Shown here: positions 22,361 through 33,330 of the stretch, one piece after another
Position numbering within the stretch: the stretch's first letter is position 1
Layout of the letters: the number at the start of each line of letters is the position of its first letter
DNA from: Rosa chinensis
Taxonomy: Eukaryota > Streptophyta > Magnoliopsida > Rosales > Rosaceae
NCBI RefSeq assembly: GCF_002994745.2
Contig: NC_037092.1
Span: 15,057,501 to 15,121,500 of the forward strand
DNA length: 64,000 nucleotides
Direction: 5' to 3'
Notes under the pieces: generated by a model
Database searches by the model: none
What the model saw: only the letters and a program-made list of their open reading frames with translations
Told to the model about the DNA's origin: nothing
Position numbers and translations under genes: made by a program

Positions 22361-23114
22361 TGTTTAAGCCCAAAAGTAATTTTGACAAGATCCTTTAGTG
22401 GATTTAGCATAGCAGGCTGATACCTGCGACCCAAAAATAACCCTACTCGGGTTTGGGTTATAGCTTCACCCATTTCGTGATCCATAAGGAAAACGAGCCC
22501 TTATTGGAATCAAGTAGCGGAGATTGAATAGGAATTTCAATCAATAATCCTTCTATGGCAAGGAGTAGTCGAAACCCTAGGTATAAATACCAGGTTTCAA
22601 GGACAAATTAAACACAACTCTCAAATCAACTAATCTCTCATATTATCAAAGCCTCCCCGGAACATACCTTCAACTTAGTTGAAACCCGGCGACCGTATTT
22701 CTAGTCCTAGTCTCTCCAAGAGCCGACTATTAGTGCTACTGCCACCGATACTATCAGCGAAGCAAGGGTAACGCCCTCACAACCCAGCAAAGCTAAAGTC
22801 ACGCTTTAGCAAAACCCGTGCTTTCTCTAAACTTCTCGGTGATTGCTCTGCTCAACCTGCAACGTTTGAGTATCGATTCGGTGTCGCAAAGATATCACAA
22901 CCAAAGCCCTTACCCGTAAGGCAAGAAGTCATTTTCCGGAAGGCAGAGAAAAGAGCCTTGTGACGAGGTTGGTGCTCTCCTCGTCCACAGTGCTTGATTC
23001 AAGAAGTCAGGTCAAGGGACTCCTCGACGACTGCACCCCACGGTGTTGGCACACCTGGGCAATCACATCAGCAAAAGAGACAGTTTGCAAGTCAACTGGT
23101 TTTGGAGCCAAAAA
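22361..23114 (+). repeat. 3' LTR of the Tat element
   Basis: 754 bp, starting TGTTTAAGCCC and ending GAGCCAAAAA, where CA has become AA. TATA box TATAAATA at 22582. It is followed by the ATACA duplication at 23115-23119. Confidence 0.93.
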
Positions 23115-23119
23115 ATACA

Positions 23120-23703
23120 AACCTAAAATATATTCTTTAATGTGAAGCTCCTACAATCCAGATTTGCAGTCACCATATTGGCTATCAATAGGAGTCAATC
23201 TACATTTCAAAAGCTCAAGAGAATGAAAAGAAAACATCACGTTCTCATAATCTCATTTCAGTAATACTATGACATTTATTTTCTTATTTAATAAAAATAA
23301 TAGAGTATTAGGTGAGAACAAGTTACCTAAGCCGATCAATCCATATGCATTCCCGCTCCTCTAAAGAGGAGGGCTAGCCATCGAAACTGCAACCCCAATC
23401 CCTTTTTTTTATTCAAATGAAAAGCAAAAATATACAAATCAATCAAGAGTACCCACATTAGGACCTTACCTCTTCTAGGAAACCTCATACCCTTCTACTA
23501 AAAGAGATGCCAAACTAGATACTATAAAGCGAAAAAAGAAAAGTAAAGCATCTAAATCGTTGCTGCCGTTACCAAAATAACAACAGCAACATCTAATCAA
23601 ACAACAAGGTTCATAAGGAAATGTACATCCTACATTACTTAGAATAGATAGAAACCAGTGAGCATATTATATAACTACTACTTTCTCTTTGTTTTGTTTT
23701 TGA
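23120..23703. other. gene-free interval: rest of the duplicated AAH 3'UTR, then AT-rich DNA
   Basis: 23120-23200 continues the second AAH 3'UTR copy (AACCTAAAAT, GTGAAGCTCC, GATTTGCAG). 23200-23703 shows no gene, element end or RNA structure that I recognise. It leads into the RLP stop codon, so the two host genes were arranged tail to tail. Confidence 0.6.
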
Positions 23704-23730
23704 TCACAGTCTTCCTTGCAAATGAGCTAC
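23704..23730 (-). pseudogene. RLP fragment 4: last codons and stop
   Basis: On - this reads VAHLQGRL then TGA at 23704-23706. It completes ALKV at the other side of the L1 fragment. The tail motif ALKVA-LQ-RL is usual for this RLP family. Confidence 0.65.
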
Positions 23731-24806
23731 TTTTTTTTTTTGTTACAAGGGGCCTAAGAGGCAAACACAAAGAGCAAAGGGAGCAAATTAACTAGAAGAC
23801 CTATCAGCAGGTCTGTTCCTGGACTTTCTAACTCTAGCAACAGAGTCCATATCATCTAAATAAGCTTGCAAGGCATGAGAGGAAGGATTTTCAAATTCAA
23901 CAGTTCCATAGTCATGGGTAATGTTGTTCCTTGCAAGACAATCAGCAACAACATTGCGTTCTCTATAAATGTATTTCAGAGACACAGATTGAAACTGAGC
24001 AAGCAGATTTTTGCAGCAAGAGAAGAGAGTGAAGGGGATGCAAGGATATATCACTGTCAATAATAAGATTAACCAAGATAGCAGAATTAGTTTCGATCTC
24101 CAACATATTAATCCCACGGTTATGAGCTTGCATTAGACCGTAGTACGAGCCCCATGATTCAGCATGAAGAACTTCCCCAATACCCAAATTGGCTTGGAAA
24201 CCTTTAATCCAGCTCCCATCAGAGTTGCGAATGACACCACCTGCACCAATTTTTCCAGAGTTGCCACTTCTAGAGCCATCGACGTTAAGTTTAAAAGCAC
24301 CAACAGATGGTTTAGACCAATTTGGCATTTGTAAGCAATAATATAAGGTCAAAGATAGCTTAGCTTGAGCTACACACCATTCTTTTGCAGCATTGGTTAT
24401 GATAATATCAGGAATATGAGGATAATGAAAACCTGGATCAAATATGTGCTTGTTTCTCCATTTCCATATAAACCAACAGATAAACACAAAGAAGGAACTC
24501 CACTGAATATCCATGTCAAAATTAATATTGCTACGAAGATGAGCTTTAATCCAACCAATCCAACTCATGGAGAACGTATTGGCAACAGCAGGAGGAAGAT
24601 TAAAAGAGTTCCAGATAAGCTGAATGGCAGGGCAATCTCTAAAAAGATGAACTAAAGATTTTGTTCCAGTATGACAGATGGGACAAGATTCATCTCTAGT
24701 GAGAGTTCTTTTAGCTCTCTGGACGTTGGTTAAAAGTTTGCCATGACAAAGAGTCCAAAGAAAGGTTTTCAATTTAGGGGGTAAATGCATTTTCCATATG
24801 AATTTC
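23731..24806 (-). mobile_element. 5'-truncated L1-type LINE, zinc-binding RT domain and RNase H
   Basis: On - it opens at KMHLPPKLKTFLWTL, with the RT zinc-binding domain CPICHTGTKSLVHLFRDCP. It is followed by an RNase H of the plant L1 type (LNVDGSRSGNSGKIGAGGVI, LHAESWGSYYGL, IYRERNVVADCLA). A shift lies near 24030, and the frame ends at 23788. The poly(A) is the T run at 23731-23741. Imperfect flanks (- strand GTAGCTCATTTG and GTAGTTCATATG) look like the target-site duplication. The element is truncated before the RT core. Confidence 0.8.
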
Positions 24807-24810
24807 CATA

Positions 24811-26036
24811 TGAACTACTTTTAGTGCAATTGCTAGTACTACTTTCTCTTTAATTTGATCAAAGAACTGAAAATAGACATACCTCCATGACTTCTTTAAT
24901 ATCAATGTGCCGGAAACACTTCAGAAGCCTATGACAAAGTCGAGAACTGCACTGGTATATAAACCAAGTTTTTTGTCATCATCTACATGATGTTTATTGT
25001 CTTCTGCATGAGGCTCATCCATGTTGTCTCTGTCTTCTAGACATTTTGAAAGAGGAAATTCACAAAGTGAAGGATTGCCCTCATAAATAGATGAATCATC
25101 GAGCGTCTAAAGTTGGTTAATTCTTCCAATCAAGTTGTTGCACGACCAGTTCAAGTGAGACGAGAAGGTCAGAGAAGCAAGACTATGCGGAATCTGCCCT
25201 GAAAGATGGTTCTGGGACAGGTCAAATGTTTCGAGCGAATGCAAGTTTCCAATCTTCAAGGGGATATTTCCACTTAATTGATTCATGGACAAGTTAAAGG
25301 TACTCAATCGAATGATGCTACGCATTTCTTTTGGAATTTCACCTTCTAAATTATTTGACGAGAGATCAATGATGGTTAGAAATGATATATAATCATTTTC
25401 ATATTCAAGTTCTCTTCCTTTTGAAGTCACGGTTATTTGCACTTCACTGACCACCCAACCTACATCTAAATCATGAACTAGAGAAGTCAAATTATTTAAA
25501 CACTTGGGAATAGTCCCTAAAAAGTTTTTGTGACCAAGGTCCAAGATCTTAAGGTATGGAAGATTACACAATTCTTCAAGAATACATCCACTTAAAGAAG
25601 ATGGCTCGCAATTGTAGCACTTCCAATATTGATACTTGAGATCCTAACCAAAAAGGTACTTTTCCTGTAAATTTGTTGCCACCAAGAAAAAGTCTCTCCA
25701 AATCAGAGGAATTTTGCAAGGAAGAAGGAATTTCTTCGGTAAAATGGTTGTTGTCCACCTTTAATATTCGAAGAGTACTTGGACTACCTATTGAGCTTGG
25801 AATATTACCAGACAGATTGTTGTTTGAGACATCCACCACTATTATGTAGCTCCACAAAATCCATTCTTGAGGGAATTTTCTGGATAATTGATTATTTCTC
25901 AGATAAAGTTCAACCAAAGATTGAATGCTGCAAATTGATGATGGAATACCATCAAATGATTGTGGCTTAAATCTATCGTGTTCAAATTTGAAAAGTTAAA
26001 TTGGAAAGAAAAGGAAGCTTTCCGCTTATTTGGTTG
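24811..26036 (-). pseudogene. RLP fragment 3: C-terminal LRRs, juxtamembrane and membrane segment
   Basis: Starts NQISGKLPFLSN after the 9-bp target site. LRRs include LVELYLRNNQLSRKFPQEW, VVDVSNNNLSGNIPSSIG and FNLSMNQLSGNIPLKIGN. It continues through YEGNPSLCEFPLSKC, an acidic stretch, VLDFVIGF and LILKKSWRYVYFQFFD. A TAG at 25107-25109, a TGA at 24921-24923 in the membrane segment, and a shift near 25575 break it. Confidence 0.85.
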
Positions 26037-26045
26037 TTAGATAAA
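26037..26045. repeat. 9-bp target-site duplication TTAGATAAA of the Mutator-like element (second copy 35245-35253)
   Basis: Perfect 9-mer on both sides. One copy restores the RLP codons for DLSNNQ. Confidence 0.85.
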
Positions 26046-27565
26046 GGACAATTCTTAGGTTCACCCCCAAGGTGAACGAGCATATTCACCCCCGTTATCG
26101 ATTAACATATTTTCACTTAATAAATTTATAATCCAACGGTTTATAACTTAAATTATCCTTCAAAGATCATCTCTGTAAAAAATCAATCGAATCGAAAATC
26201 GTTTAATTATCTAATTGAATCAAACAAATGGATGGTTCTAACAACACTTGGTACTACTATGATGAACAGTCCATGTATTTCATAGAAATGAATAACTGAA
26301 AGGTCTTCAATTTGATTGATTTTTTACAGAGCTAATCTTTGTATTACGTGATAGGAGCATAAAATGCAACCAATATAGTATGTAATCTTTTACATTTTTC
26401 TTAGCTATTTTCTTTAAAAAGTCAGTTTTAACTTTGTTTTCTTTTGAGGTAGTTCGTGGAGTGATTCTAGAGAAATAGGAGCTGAAAGGGAACAAAGCAA
26501 CCATGGATCATGAAGTACTGATGCAAAGGACCAAGTTTGATCAACCTTTTGGCAGGAAATTACAAGGGAAGTCCATGGAATTCGTTGTGCAAAACAGTTG
26601 CTGCAAAGCAGAAAACTGCAGTTTCAGAATCAGCTTTCTGGACCGGTTTTGAGGAGAAATTCTTGTATTCTTCCGGATGCACTATTAGAATAATGCTAAT
26701 AGACATCATGTCATAGAAATCGGTTAGGATTTCGTGCGATGTAAAAAAAATTTCTAACATCGGTTCTTGAAAATCTGATTTCTATTTGTACAATTCACAT
26801 CGTTTACTATATTTGACCGATGTCTAAACTTTTTCACCAAAATTTTGAAAAACGCGGAAAATGACTAAGTTAAAAATTTGTAGTGCGGGAGAACAAAATT
26901 TCTATTCCCTCCAACACTTAATCAGTTTCCCACACAACTCATATTGACTAGCACGACATTTTCATAGTCAAACCCTAACCACTAAGACAGCCGACCTCCT
27001 CTTCCTCATCCTCGCCTCCGACCAGCACCTGACGGCTCTCCTCCTCCTTCTCCACCTCCGACCGTTCTCCACCCAATGTCGGAGCACCACTTGTCTCATC
27101 CATTTTGATTTCGGCGTATCTCTTCTCTCATCTCTTTTCTCAGATTCACCGAATCCGCCAACAACGCCAGGGCTCGCCTTGTTCCCTCGTCGAGCCAAGG
27201 AAGACGAGACCGTAAAGGTCAAGACGCATTCGATTCAAGTATTTTGGTTTGGGTTAATTCGATTTTGGTTTTGGGACATCGATATGGGATACTAGAAAAC
27301 GCTTGGTCAAGAATCTCTTTTACTAAATGTCTTTTACGATATGCGATATTTAGGAGTATTACTTGGTTTCATTGCAATGAATCATGTTTGACGAACGTGG
27401 GTTCAGTTATTGACACAAACCTATGAAGATGGAACCAATTATTGATCTCCTGGTACCTGCATAGTCTGTGTATTTTAGTTTTGTGTATGTTATCTTCTTA
27501 TTGTTTTCTGCAATCCTCTTTTACGGTTGTGTAGATTATAATTTAACTTAAAATTGAACTTTCAG

Positions 27566-27793
27566 GTGGACTGTCTCCTGCTGGTGCAGGTAGCTTTAGC
27601 ATATCAACTGTACAGACAAATCCTTTGAATCCTAATCCTGCACCATCGTTTTCTCAAACATTTTCAAGTCCTTTTAATTCCTCAATCTCATTTGGTTTAT
27701 TTGCCCAAAAACCCTCATCCTTTGCATACTCCCAGTATGCAGAGTAGTTCATTAGGTACTACAAGCAACCAACTGGGTATTACTCAACCAGTT

Positions 27794-27825
<32 letters not shown>

Positions 27826-28893
27826 ACCATTTGTTTGTTACCAGAGTAAAACATAAGGTTGTGTCGAAGATGCTTAGATTTGTTAATATTGCTTACATGA
27901 GATGCTAAATTGTATTTCCCTAAGCTCGGGTTGATAGGGTTGCCAGGTTCATATATATCCTTGTTGTGTTATGGGGGGTCAACCTGCCGAGCCATTTGCT
28001 ACCTGAAGAAGTTGATTTTGCAAAAAAGAGAATATATATATATATATATATATAAATTATAAAAGAAGAAGAAGAAGAAGAAGTTTATTTATGTGTTTTT
28101 GAAATTCGTAGTGAAAGCAATATTAAATTTTATTTAAGACACTTCATGACCAAGGGATCTTACTGGTTGTATACTCTTCTGTTTTTTAAACAAGATATCT
28201 TCTATACTTTGAGCCAATGGCGTAGCCAAAAATTTAGTTAAGAGGGGTCAAACTTACATAGCTAGTCGATTAAGTGAAAAAAATAATAATAATAACCGAC
28301 TCGATTTAAAATACTCTTTACTAATCTACAAATAATCACCTAATACAGTGTTTTTTATCTCCCAACTATTTTCCTATGATGACAAAAAACAAAAAGAAAT
28401 CTGTACATAAGGATGAGATAAACAAATGAAGGAGAGGAATAGATATACAAAGAGAAACACATTTGTTTGTAAGAATAAGGTATCATAAGCTAGTTAAAGG
28501 TAACTATTTTGTTACTTTAGAAGGGGCAAATTGAGTCAAGTAGCTCATATTTTTCTTACATAAAAGGCTAAAAGCAAACACTTCAGGCAAAATGGAGTTC
28601 ATCAAGATGGTGAGCAGGGTCAATTGACCCTTCTGATGTCCATGTAGCTACGCCCTTGCTTTGAGCAATGTGTCTTTGCAATTTCTATCTTTCATTTAGA
28701 TGATATTAATGCTTGGTCATAATCTTGTGTATTTAGTTGCATGCCATGCTATTGGATTAACTCTTTCTGTTATTTTTTTTTATAGCTTGCTTTTCCTACT
28801 TTCCAGACATCTCAACCTCTTCAGAGTAGTCCTTTTGGCTTCAGGCAACACCAACACCATTAATCAACCACAGCCAGGCAACACACACTTTTG
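27566..28893 (+). pseudogene. captured FG-nucleoporin fragment (NUP98-like), two exons
   Basis: Exon 27566-27793 reads GGLSPAGAGSFSISTVQTNP, then PSFSQTFSSPFNSS, PFG-like repeats, and after a shift MQSSSLGTTSNQLGITQPV. The donor is GT at 27794. Exon 28786-28893, after TATAG, reads FPTFQTSQPLQSSPFGFRQ and, after a shift, NQPQPGNTHF. The SPAGAG...TNP...SFSQT pattern resembles the mid-region of plant NUP98, a nuclear-pore FG protein. The family call is from memory of the pattern and is moderate. The frame is broken, and the intron now holds simple repeats and an insert. Confidence 0.5.
28219..28658. mobile_element. short unclassified non-autonomous insertion in the nucleoporin-like intron
   Basis: Starts GGCGTAGCCAAAAATTT and ends GTAGCTACGCCCTTG, so short terminal inverted bases are visible (GGCGTAGC). 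Flanks CTTTGAGCCAAT (28207-28218) and CTTTGAGCAAT (28659-28669) look like a duplication with one indel. There is no ORF. It could be a MITE or a SINE-like element. Confidence 0.4.
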
Positions 28894-30480
28894 GTAGGAT
28901 TGTGTTTATTTAATTTCTTGAGCCTTTCTTAAAGGGAAATGAAATCAAGGCGGGATCCAAGGTCTAAACTTTTAATATGGGTAGATGGAGCTCGGTCATT
29001 AGATCATGTAACAACTCTATCAAAAGAAGAAAAATAATTATATAAAAACTAGAGACGTTAGCAAAAAAAAAAAATCATTAGAAGAGTGGTGTTTAATTAT
29101 TGGGTTTTAGTAGCTGCAGTTACTCATTGTGAAACTATCATTTGGTAGAAAGATTGTGGCTTCACATTCAGAATGCGGTGGTTAGTGGTGAACTGGTCAT
29201 TCTGGAACCTTGTTATTATGGTTAGCTTTTGTCATGTCTAAATCTTAGTTGTATGGGAGCCTTAACATTTTCTTTTTGCATGAGTTTCCAAGTTCTGATT
29301 CCCAGCCATGTATGCAACAAAATGATCATATAAATAATCAGATTGCCCAAGCAAATTTCAATTTATTTGAGATGATACAATCCTCCAGACATTCCAACCA
29401 ACCAAACAAGTGGAATGCTAGCAACTTTGTTATTTCAAAATTTGTTATCTCATGAGGAAGTAGCATTACAATTATTATGGTTAGCTTCTGTCATGTCTAG
29501 ATCATCTTTCAACATTTGCTTTCAATTGTTTTCAATATCTTTGGGATAATGTTTGATATCCCTCTGGTTAGAAAGGAGGTTATTAGGTGGAATTGGAGGT
29601 AGGTTAATTCATAGAAATAAGCATAAGCCATGTGAATAATAGTAATCTCAGATTGTGATTTTGTTAATGGTTGCAAATAGTTACAGATGTTTACAATTAT
29701 GCTTCTATTTTGAACTAATTGTGGATTTCCATGTTCTTGAGATTCTTTATGTAAACTATTTTGAATCGGTATGAAGTCTCACTGTATGATGAGGACTCGT
29801 GATAGCAAAAGGCTGATTATTTAGCATTTAGGTCTTAAATTTTTTTATGCATTTTGTGTTTGGAATGGCATGGTTGATATTGGCAGTGGGCTAAGGATGA
29901 ATAGTTTATTTGAAATTTCATGAGGATTTGACTTGATGTTACTTTCTTTTCTATCTTTATTTCTGAACATATTGGTTGATCTTGTGGCAGAGTTGCAAAC
30001 AGTCAGAGGAGTTAAAGACAAAGGCTAGAGCAGAGAGGTGTGTATCTTTTATCAAACCAGGCAAAGGCCAAAAAAGCCTTCTGTTTGCTGGCCCTAAATG
30101 ATTATGCTTGTACGTAGTAATGTGACCACTTGTTCAATTGCTTAGAATTGTAGTATTAATACTAGCAGGGAACCTTTTTTTTTCAATTTTTGTTTTTGTT
30201 TGAGCTCTGTTGATAATGTTTATTTATGTCTTAATAGTTGTCTGTTATTCTAAATCAGCAAAGAAAGCTTCTTAAAGAGTAAATCTGATTTTTTTTTCAT
30301 TGTACTCATAGATCAAACTTTAAACACCTTTCTTACATGTTGGACCCTTTGCCTAAACCAGTCCATTACTAATCATGGGAGAACATAGTGATAAAGTAAG
30401 CACTATTCTGATTTTTTATTTGTATTTTTCTCTAACCAAGTAACAATATGTTGGATAATGACATAGTTTGGTGTTGTACA
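28894..30480. other. gene-free interval in C1
   Basis: AT-rich DNA with scattered short frames only. A possible small exon lies between GCAG 29990 and GTGTGT 30038 (SCKQSEELKTKARAER); I could not assign it. Confidence 0.4.
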
Positions 30481-30930
30481 GTGCGGTTAAAGCTTTCAAT
30501 GCTGAAACGGGTAGGGTTAACAAAGTGCCCAAGGTGAAATTACTTCCAGTAAGTAATGATATATGTGGTTGATTATCAAACTCAATAATGCATTTCTAAT
30601 TCAATAATCCTAATATATAGGGCGTACCTAAACAACCGGGTGGAGTTGAGTGTGGTTATTATGTGATGTGATATATGAAAGATATTATAAATGATGACAC
30701 TCTTTCATTTTCAACCAAGGTAAATGCATATATTATAGTTTGACAAGCAATTTGATTTAAATAGCTTCAATGATTATGACTTATGTTGTGTTATACATTT
30801 CTAGTGGGCGGCAAAGAGTTGGAACTCATATACCTAAGAGCAACTTGATGAGGTGCGCATTGAAGCGGCTGACTACTTGCAGACTTTGCTATAGCTAGAT
30901 CTTGACAAGCAATATGATTTTGAGTAAGGC
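30481..30930 (+). pseudogene. Ulp1-type protease C-terminus in CACTA C1
   Basis: Three short exons read AVKAFNAETGRVNKVPKV (near 30484-30550), VPKQPGGVECGYYVM (near 30623-30670) and WAAKSWNSY...EQLDEVRIEAADYL (near 30807-30890). QPGGVECGYYVM holds the Gln and catalytic Cys of C48 peptidases. Stops (TGA after YYVM, TAA after WNSYT) inactivate it. Ulp1-like second genes are common cargo of plant CACTA elements. Confidence 0.6.
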
Positions 30931-31143
30931 TAGATTTTGCTGACCATTTTGTAGTAGATGTAGTAATATCAGGATGAATTGTGAACAAATTATACTGCAT
31001 GTAGTTATTGCAGTAGTGGTATCTTCTACACTAGCCTTAAAGTAGGTTAGGGTTTATTGTGCAAAACTTTTGAAACTACCTCAAGCTCTAATTTTGGATA
31101 GAAATTAATACAATTCCCTAATATTTAAGGTACATTTGAATTT

Positions 31144-32320
31144 AACAAACCCTAGAAAAAACGCTCTCTCTCTAGGACGCCGTTGGCAGCGCTGGTACCT
31201 GTCCGGCTGTGCCCCGGCGTTGGCGAAGGCCTCTGGCCTAGCCGGCGAACGAGGTGTGTGGCCGGACGGGTAGGTCATTTGGTGGGCGTACCAACAGCTC
31301 GGAGGATGGGATCGGGAGGTGTACGGCCTTTTCTCTCTCGGTGGACGGGATTGGCTGAGTCGTGGCTGCAGGTTGGGATAGGAGGAAGATTGGGATTTTG
31401 CCAGGTCGGAGCAGTATTTGGTGGGAGCCAGAGGTCGACGGGCTGGGTTCGATGGATGAGATCGGGTTGGTTGACTGATGATGGTGATCAGACGATTGCT
31501 TTGGATCGTGGGACAGAGTGTCTAGGCTCTGGTTGGTGTTGGGTGGGAACCGCGATGGTCAGCGTCATGCGCCGATGGTTGGACGGCGTCGAAGTCGCTT
31601 GGATGGTCCAACGCCAGTGGGGGCGAGGCAGGTTTGGTGGAGGCGCATTGCAGCGACTGACTTGGGCTGGGAGGACTGGGTGCGGCACACTTTCTGGTCT
31701 GACCCTTTGGGCTTGGGTACTGCTTGTGGGCCCGCTGTGGGCAGAAGATTGGGTTGGAGCCTATTTGGGCCCTGCCTTAGGTTATAGTTTATTTAATGTT
31801 TTTATTTACTTTCTTTGTTTAGTCATGTCGCGCTTTATGCGAGCAATAAGTCCCCACATTGGCTATGTAGGGGTAGTCAGGCTATGTGCTTATATGTGCA
31901 CTCTAAGTGCCTTGTCTGCTCTAGGTAGGCGGCGAGTTCCTTGCTTCGTCAAATGGTCTCTTCCGCATAGTGGCAGGGTGAGACTAAGTGTCGCTGGATC
32001 TCTCCGACGGCAACATAGTAGGAAAGCTGTGCTAAAGCTGGCAATTATGTTACGTTGTAATCGTGTTACATATCGAGTTATCTTTCCGTTATGTCACTGC
32101 TATGTCAAAGCAAATCGAGTAGCCAGTAGATCACTCTTTGCTAGTTGGTGCTTGTTTGAATACGTGAATTCTGAAGAGATTCTTGATATCATTTCGGGAC
32201 ATACTCTAGATGTTTATTGTAATCAGGGGTTTAGGCTCAATGTCCCCCCATTGTATTCTGCAGTTTCATTAATCAAGGCTTAAGGGCAGCCGCACCAGCC
32301 CTTTATTCAAAAAAAAAAAA
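31144..32320 (+). mobile_element. internally deleted L1-type element with perfect target-site duplication
   Basis: The 1177-bp unit is flanked by a 14-bp perfect duplication GTACATTTGAATTT (31130-31143 and 32321-32334) and ends in a poly(A) of 11-12. Its 5' end (AACCCTAGAAAAAACGCTCTCTC) looks like an L1 leader. The 3' end (CAAGGCTTAAGGGCAGCCGCACCAGCCCTTTATTC) looks like an L1 3'UTR. A 366-codon frame (31183-32283, opening at TTG) has no recognised domain, and RT and endonuclease are absent. A non-autonomous derivative mobilised in trans is the best reading. It is markedly GC-richer than its surroundings. Confidence 0.75.
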
Positions 32321-32389
32321 GTACATTTGAATTTCATGTTATTTGTGGATCAGCTTTCTAGTACCAAATACAGCAGGAAAGGGATATGA

Positions 32390-33330
32390 AAAAAACATCA
32401 GTTACTGATGTCAGAAAACAGAAATTACATCAGTTTGAAAACAAAAACCGATGTCAGAAAAGAGAAAATACATCAGTTTGGAAACAAAAACCGATGTCAA
32501 GAATGAGAAAATACATCAGTTACCAAACAAAAACCGATGTCTAGCATTACTATGAACATCAATATATAAACAAAAACGATGTCTAGTATAAATATAGACA
32601 TCGAGATATAAACAAAAACCGCTGTCTAGATTACTATGGACATCGATATATAAACAAAAACCGATGTCTGGTATAACTATGGACATCGATATATAAACAA
32701 AACCGATGTCTAGGATAAATATGGACATCGATATATAAACAAAACCGATGTCTAGGATAAATATGGACAACAATATATAAAGAAAAACCGATATCTAGAA
32801 TAACTATGCACATCGATATATAAACAAAAACGATGTCTAGAATAACTATGGACATCGATATATAAACAAAACCGATGTCTAGTATAAATATGGACATCAG
32901 TTCAAACTATATTACAGAATGTAGATTGAATGTCTAGTGAAATATTATGTACCAAACACACGAAAAGCTTATGAACCACAAGCAAAAATTTATGAGAACC
33001 GATGTGTAAAATATTATCAGACATCGTTTCTGATTAATCAGAAACGATGTTAAAATGGATAATTGTGTTGTTAGACCTATATTTCATTAAGCATCTAATG
33101 CCAAAATATGAAGGTTTGACAATAACTAAACACACCAAAATGGTGATCACATTAACGTTTTTACATCGGTTCTGGACATTAAACCGATGTCTCATTGCAA
33201 AATAGACATCAGTTGTGAACCGATGTCTTCGTTTTGGTGATCTTTAACATCGCCCACTAAGACATCTGATTTTTTTTTTTTTTTTAACATCAGTTGTGAA
33301 CTGATGTCTATGAACTTTTTCCTAATAGTG
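32390..33330. repeat. subterminal repeats of CACTA C1, including about nine 42-bp tandem units
   Basis: From about 32520 to 32905 units of about 42 bp repeat: GGACATCGATATATAAAC-AAA-CCGATGTCTAG-ATAA. Each contains a dyad (GACATCG ... CGATGTC). Flanking stretches hold more CCGATGT/ACATCGG motifs. Such arrays are where CACTA transposase-type proteins bind. The frames on the other strand here are only repeat translations. Confidence 0.8.

Larger units (their letters stand above)
1619..23114 (+). mobile_element. Ty3/gypsy LTR retrotransposon of the Tat type, degenerate, with nested insertions
   Basis: Two 754-bp direct LTRs (TG...CA) are flanked by GTACA (1614-1618) and ATACA (23115-23119), a 5-bp target-site duplication with one change. 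The order is LTR, primer-binding site, gag, protease, RT, RNase H, second RNase H, integrase, long 3' region with antisense genes, polypurine tract, LTR. A second archaeal-type RNase H and extra ORFs between pol and the 3' LTR are known Tat-lineage traits. Removing the two nested insertions (5080 and 2077 bp plus TSDs) leaves about 14.3 kb. The reading frames carry many stops and shifts, so this copy is dead. It lies in the duplicated 3'UTR of the neighbouring amidohydrolase gene. Confidence 0.9.
26680..33330 (+). mobile_element. CACTA element C1, carrying host-gene fragments
   Basis: Ends are CACTATTAGAATAATG at 26680 and, on the other strand, CACTATTAGGAAAAAG at 33330. A 3-bp duplication ATG lies at 26677-26679 and 33331-33333. 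The right subterminal region is packed with ACATCGG/CCGATGT motifs. Inside are nucleoporin-like exons, a small unclassified insert, an Ulp1-like gene end and an L1 derivative. No TNP2 transposase core is present. 26970-27430 is GC-richer and could be a 5' leader; I see no gene there. Confidence 0.85.

Noticed and set aside
27794..28080. TC, TA and GAA runs as regulatory arrays
   Set aside because: Ordinary microsatellites in the decayed intron of a captured fragment. Similar TC runs occur at 53694-53719, and TA runs at 61203-61233.
32516..32897. Repetitive Ile/Tyr/Ser-rich proteins on the - strand
   Set aside because: They are translations of the 42-bp CACTA subterminal repeats, with no start signal and no homology expected.
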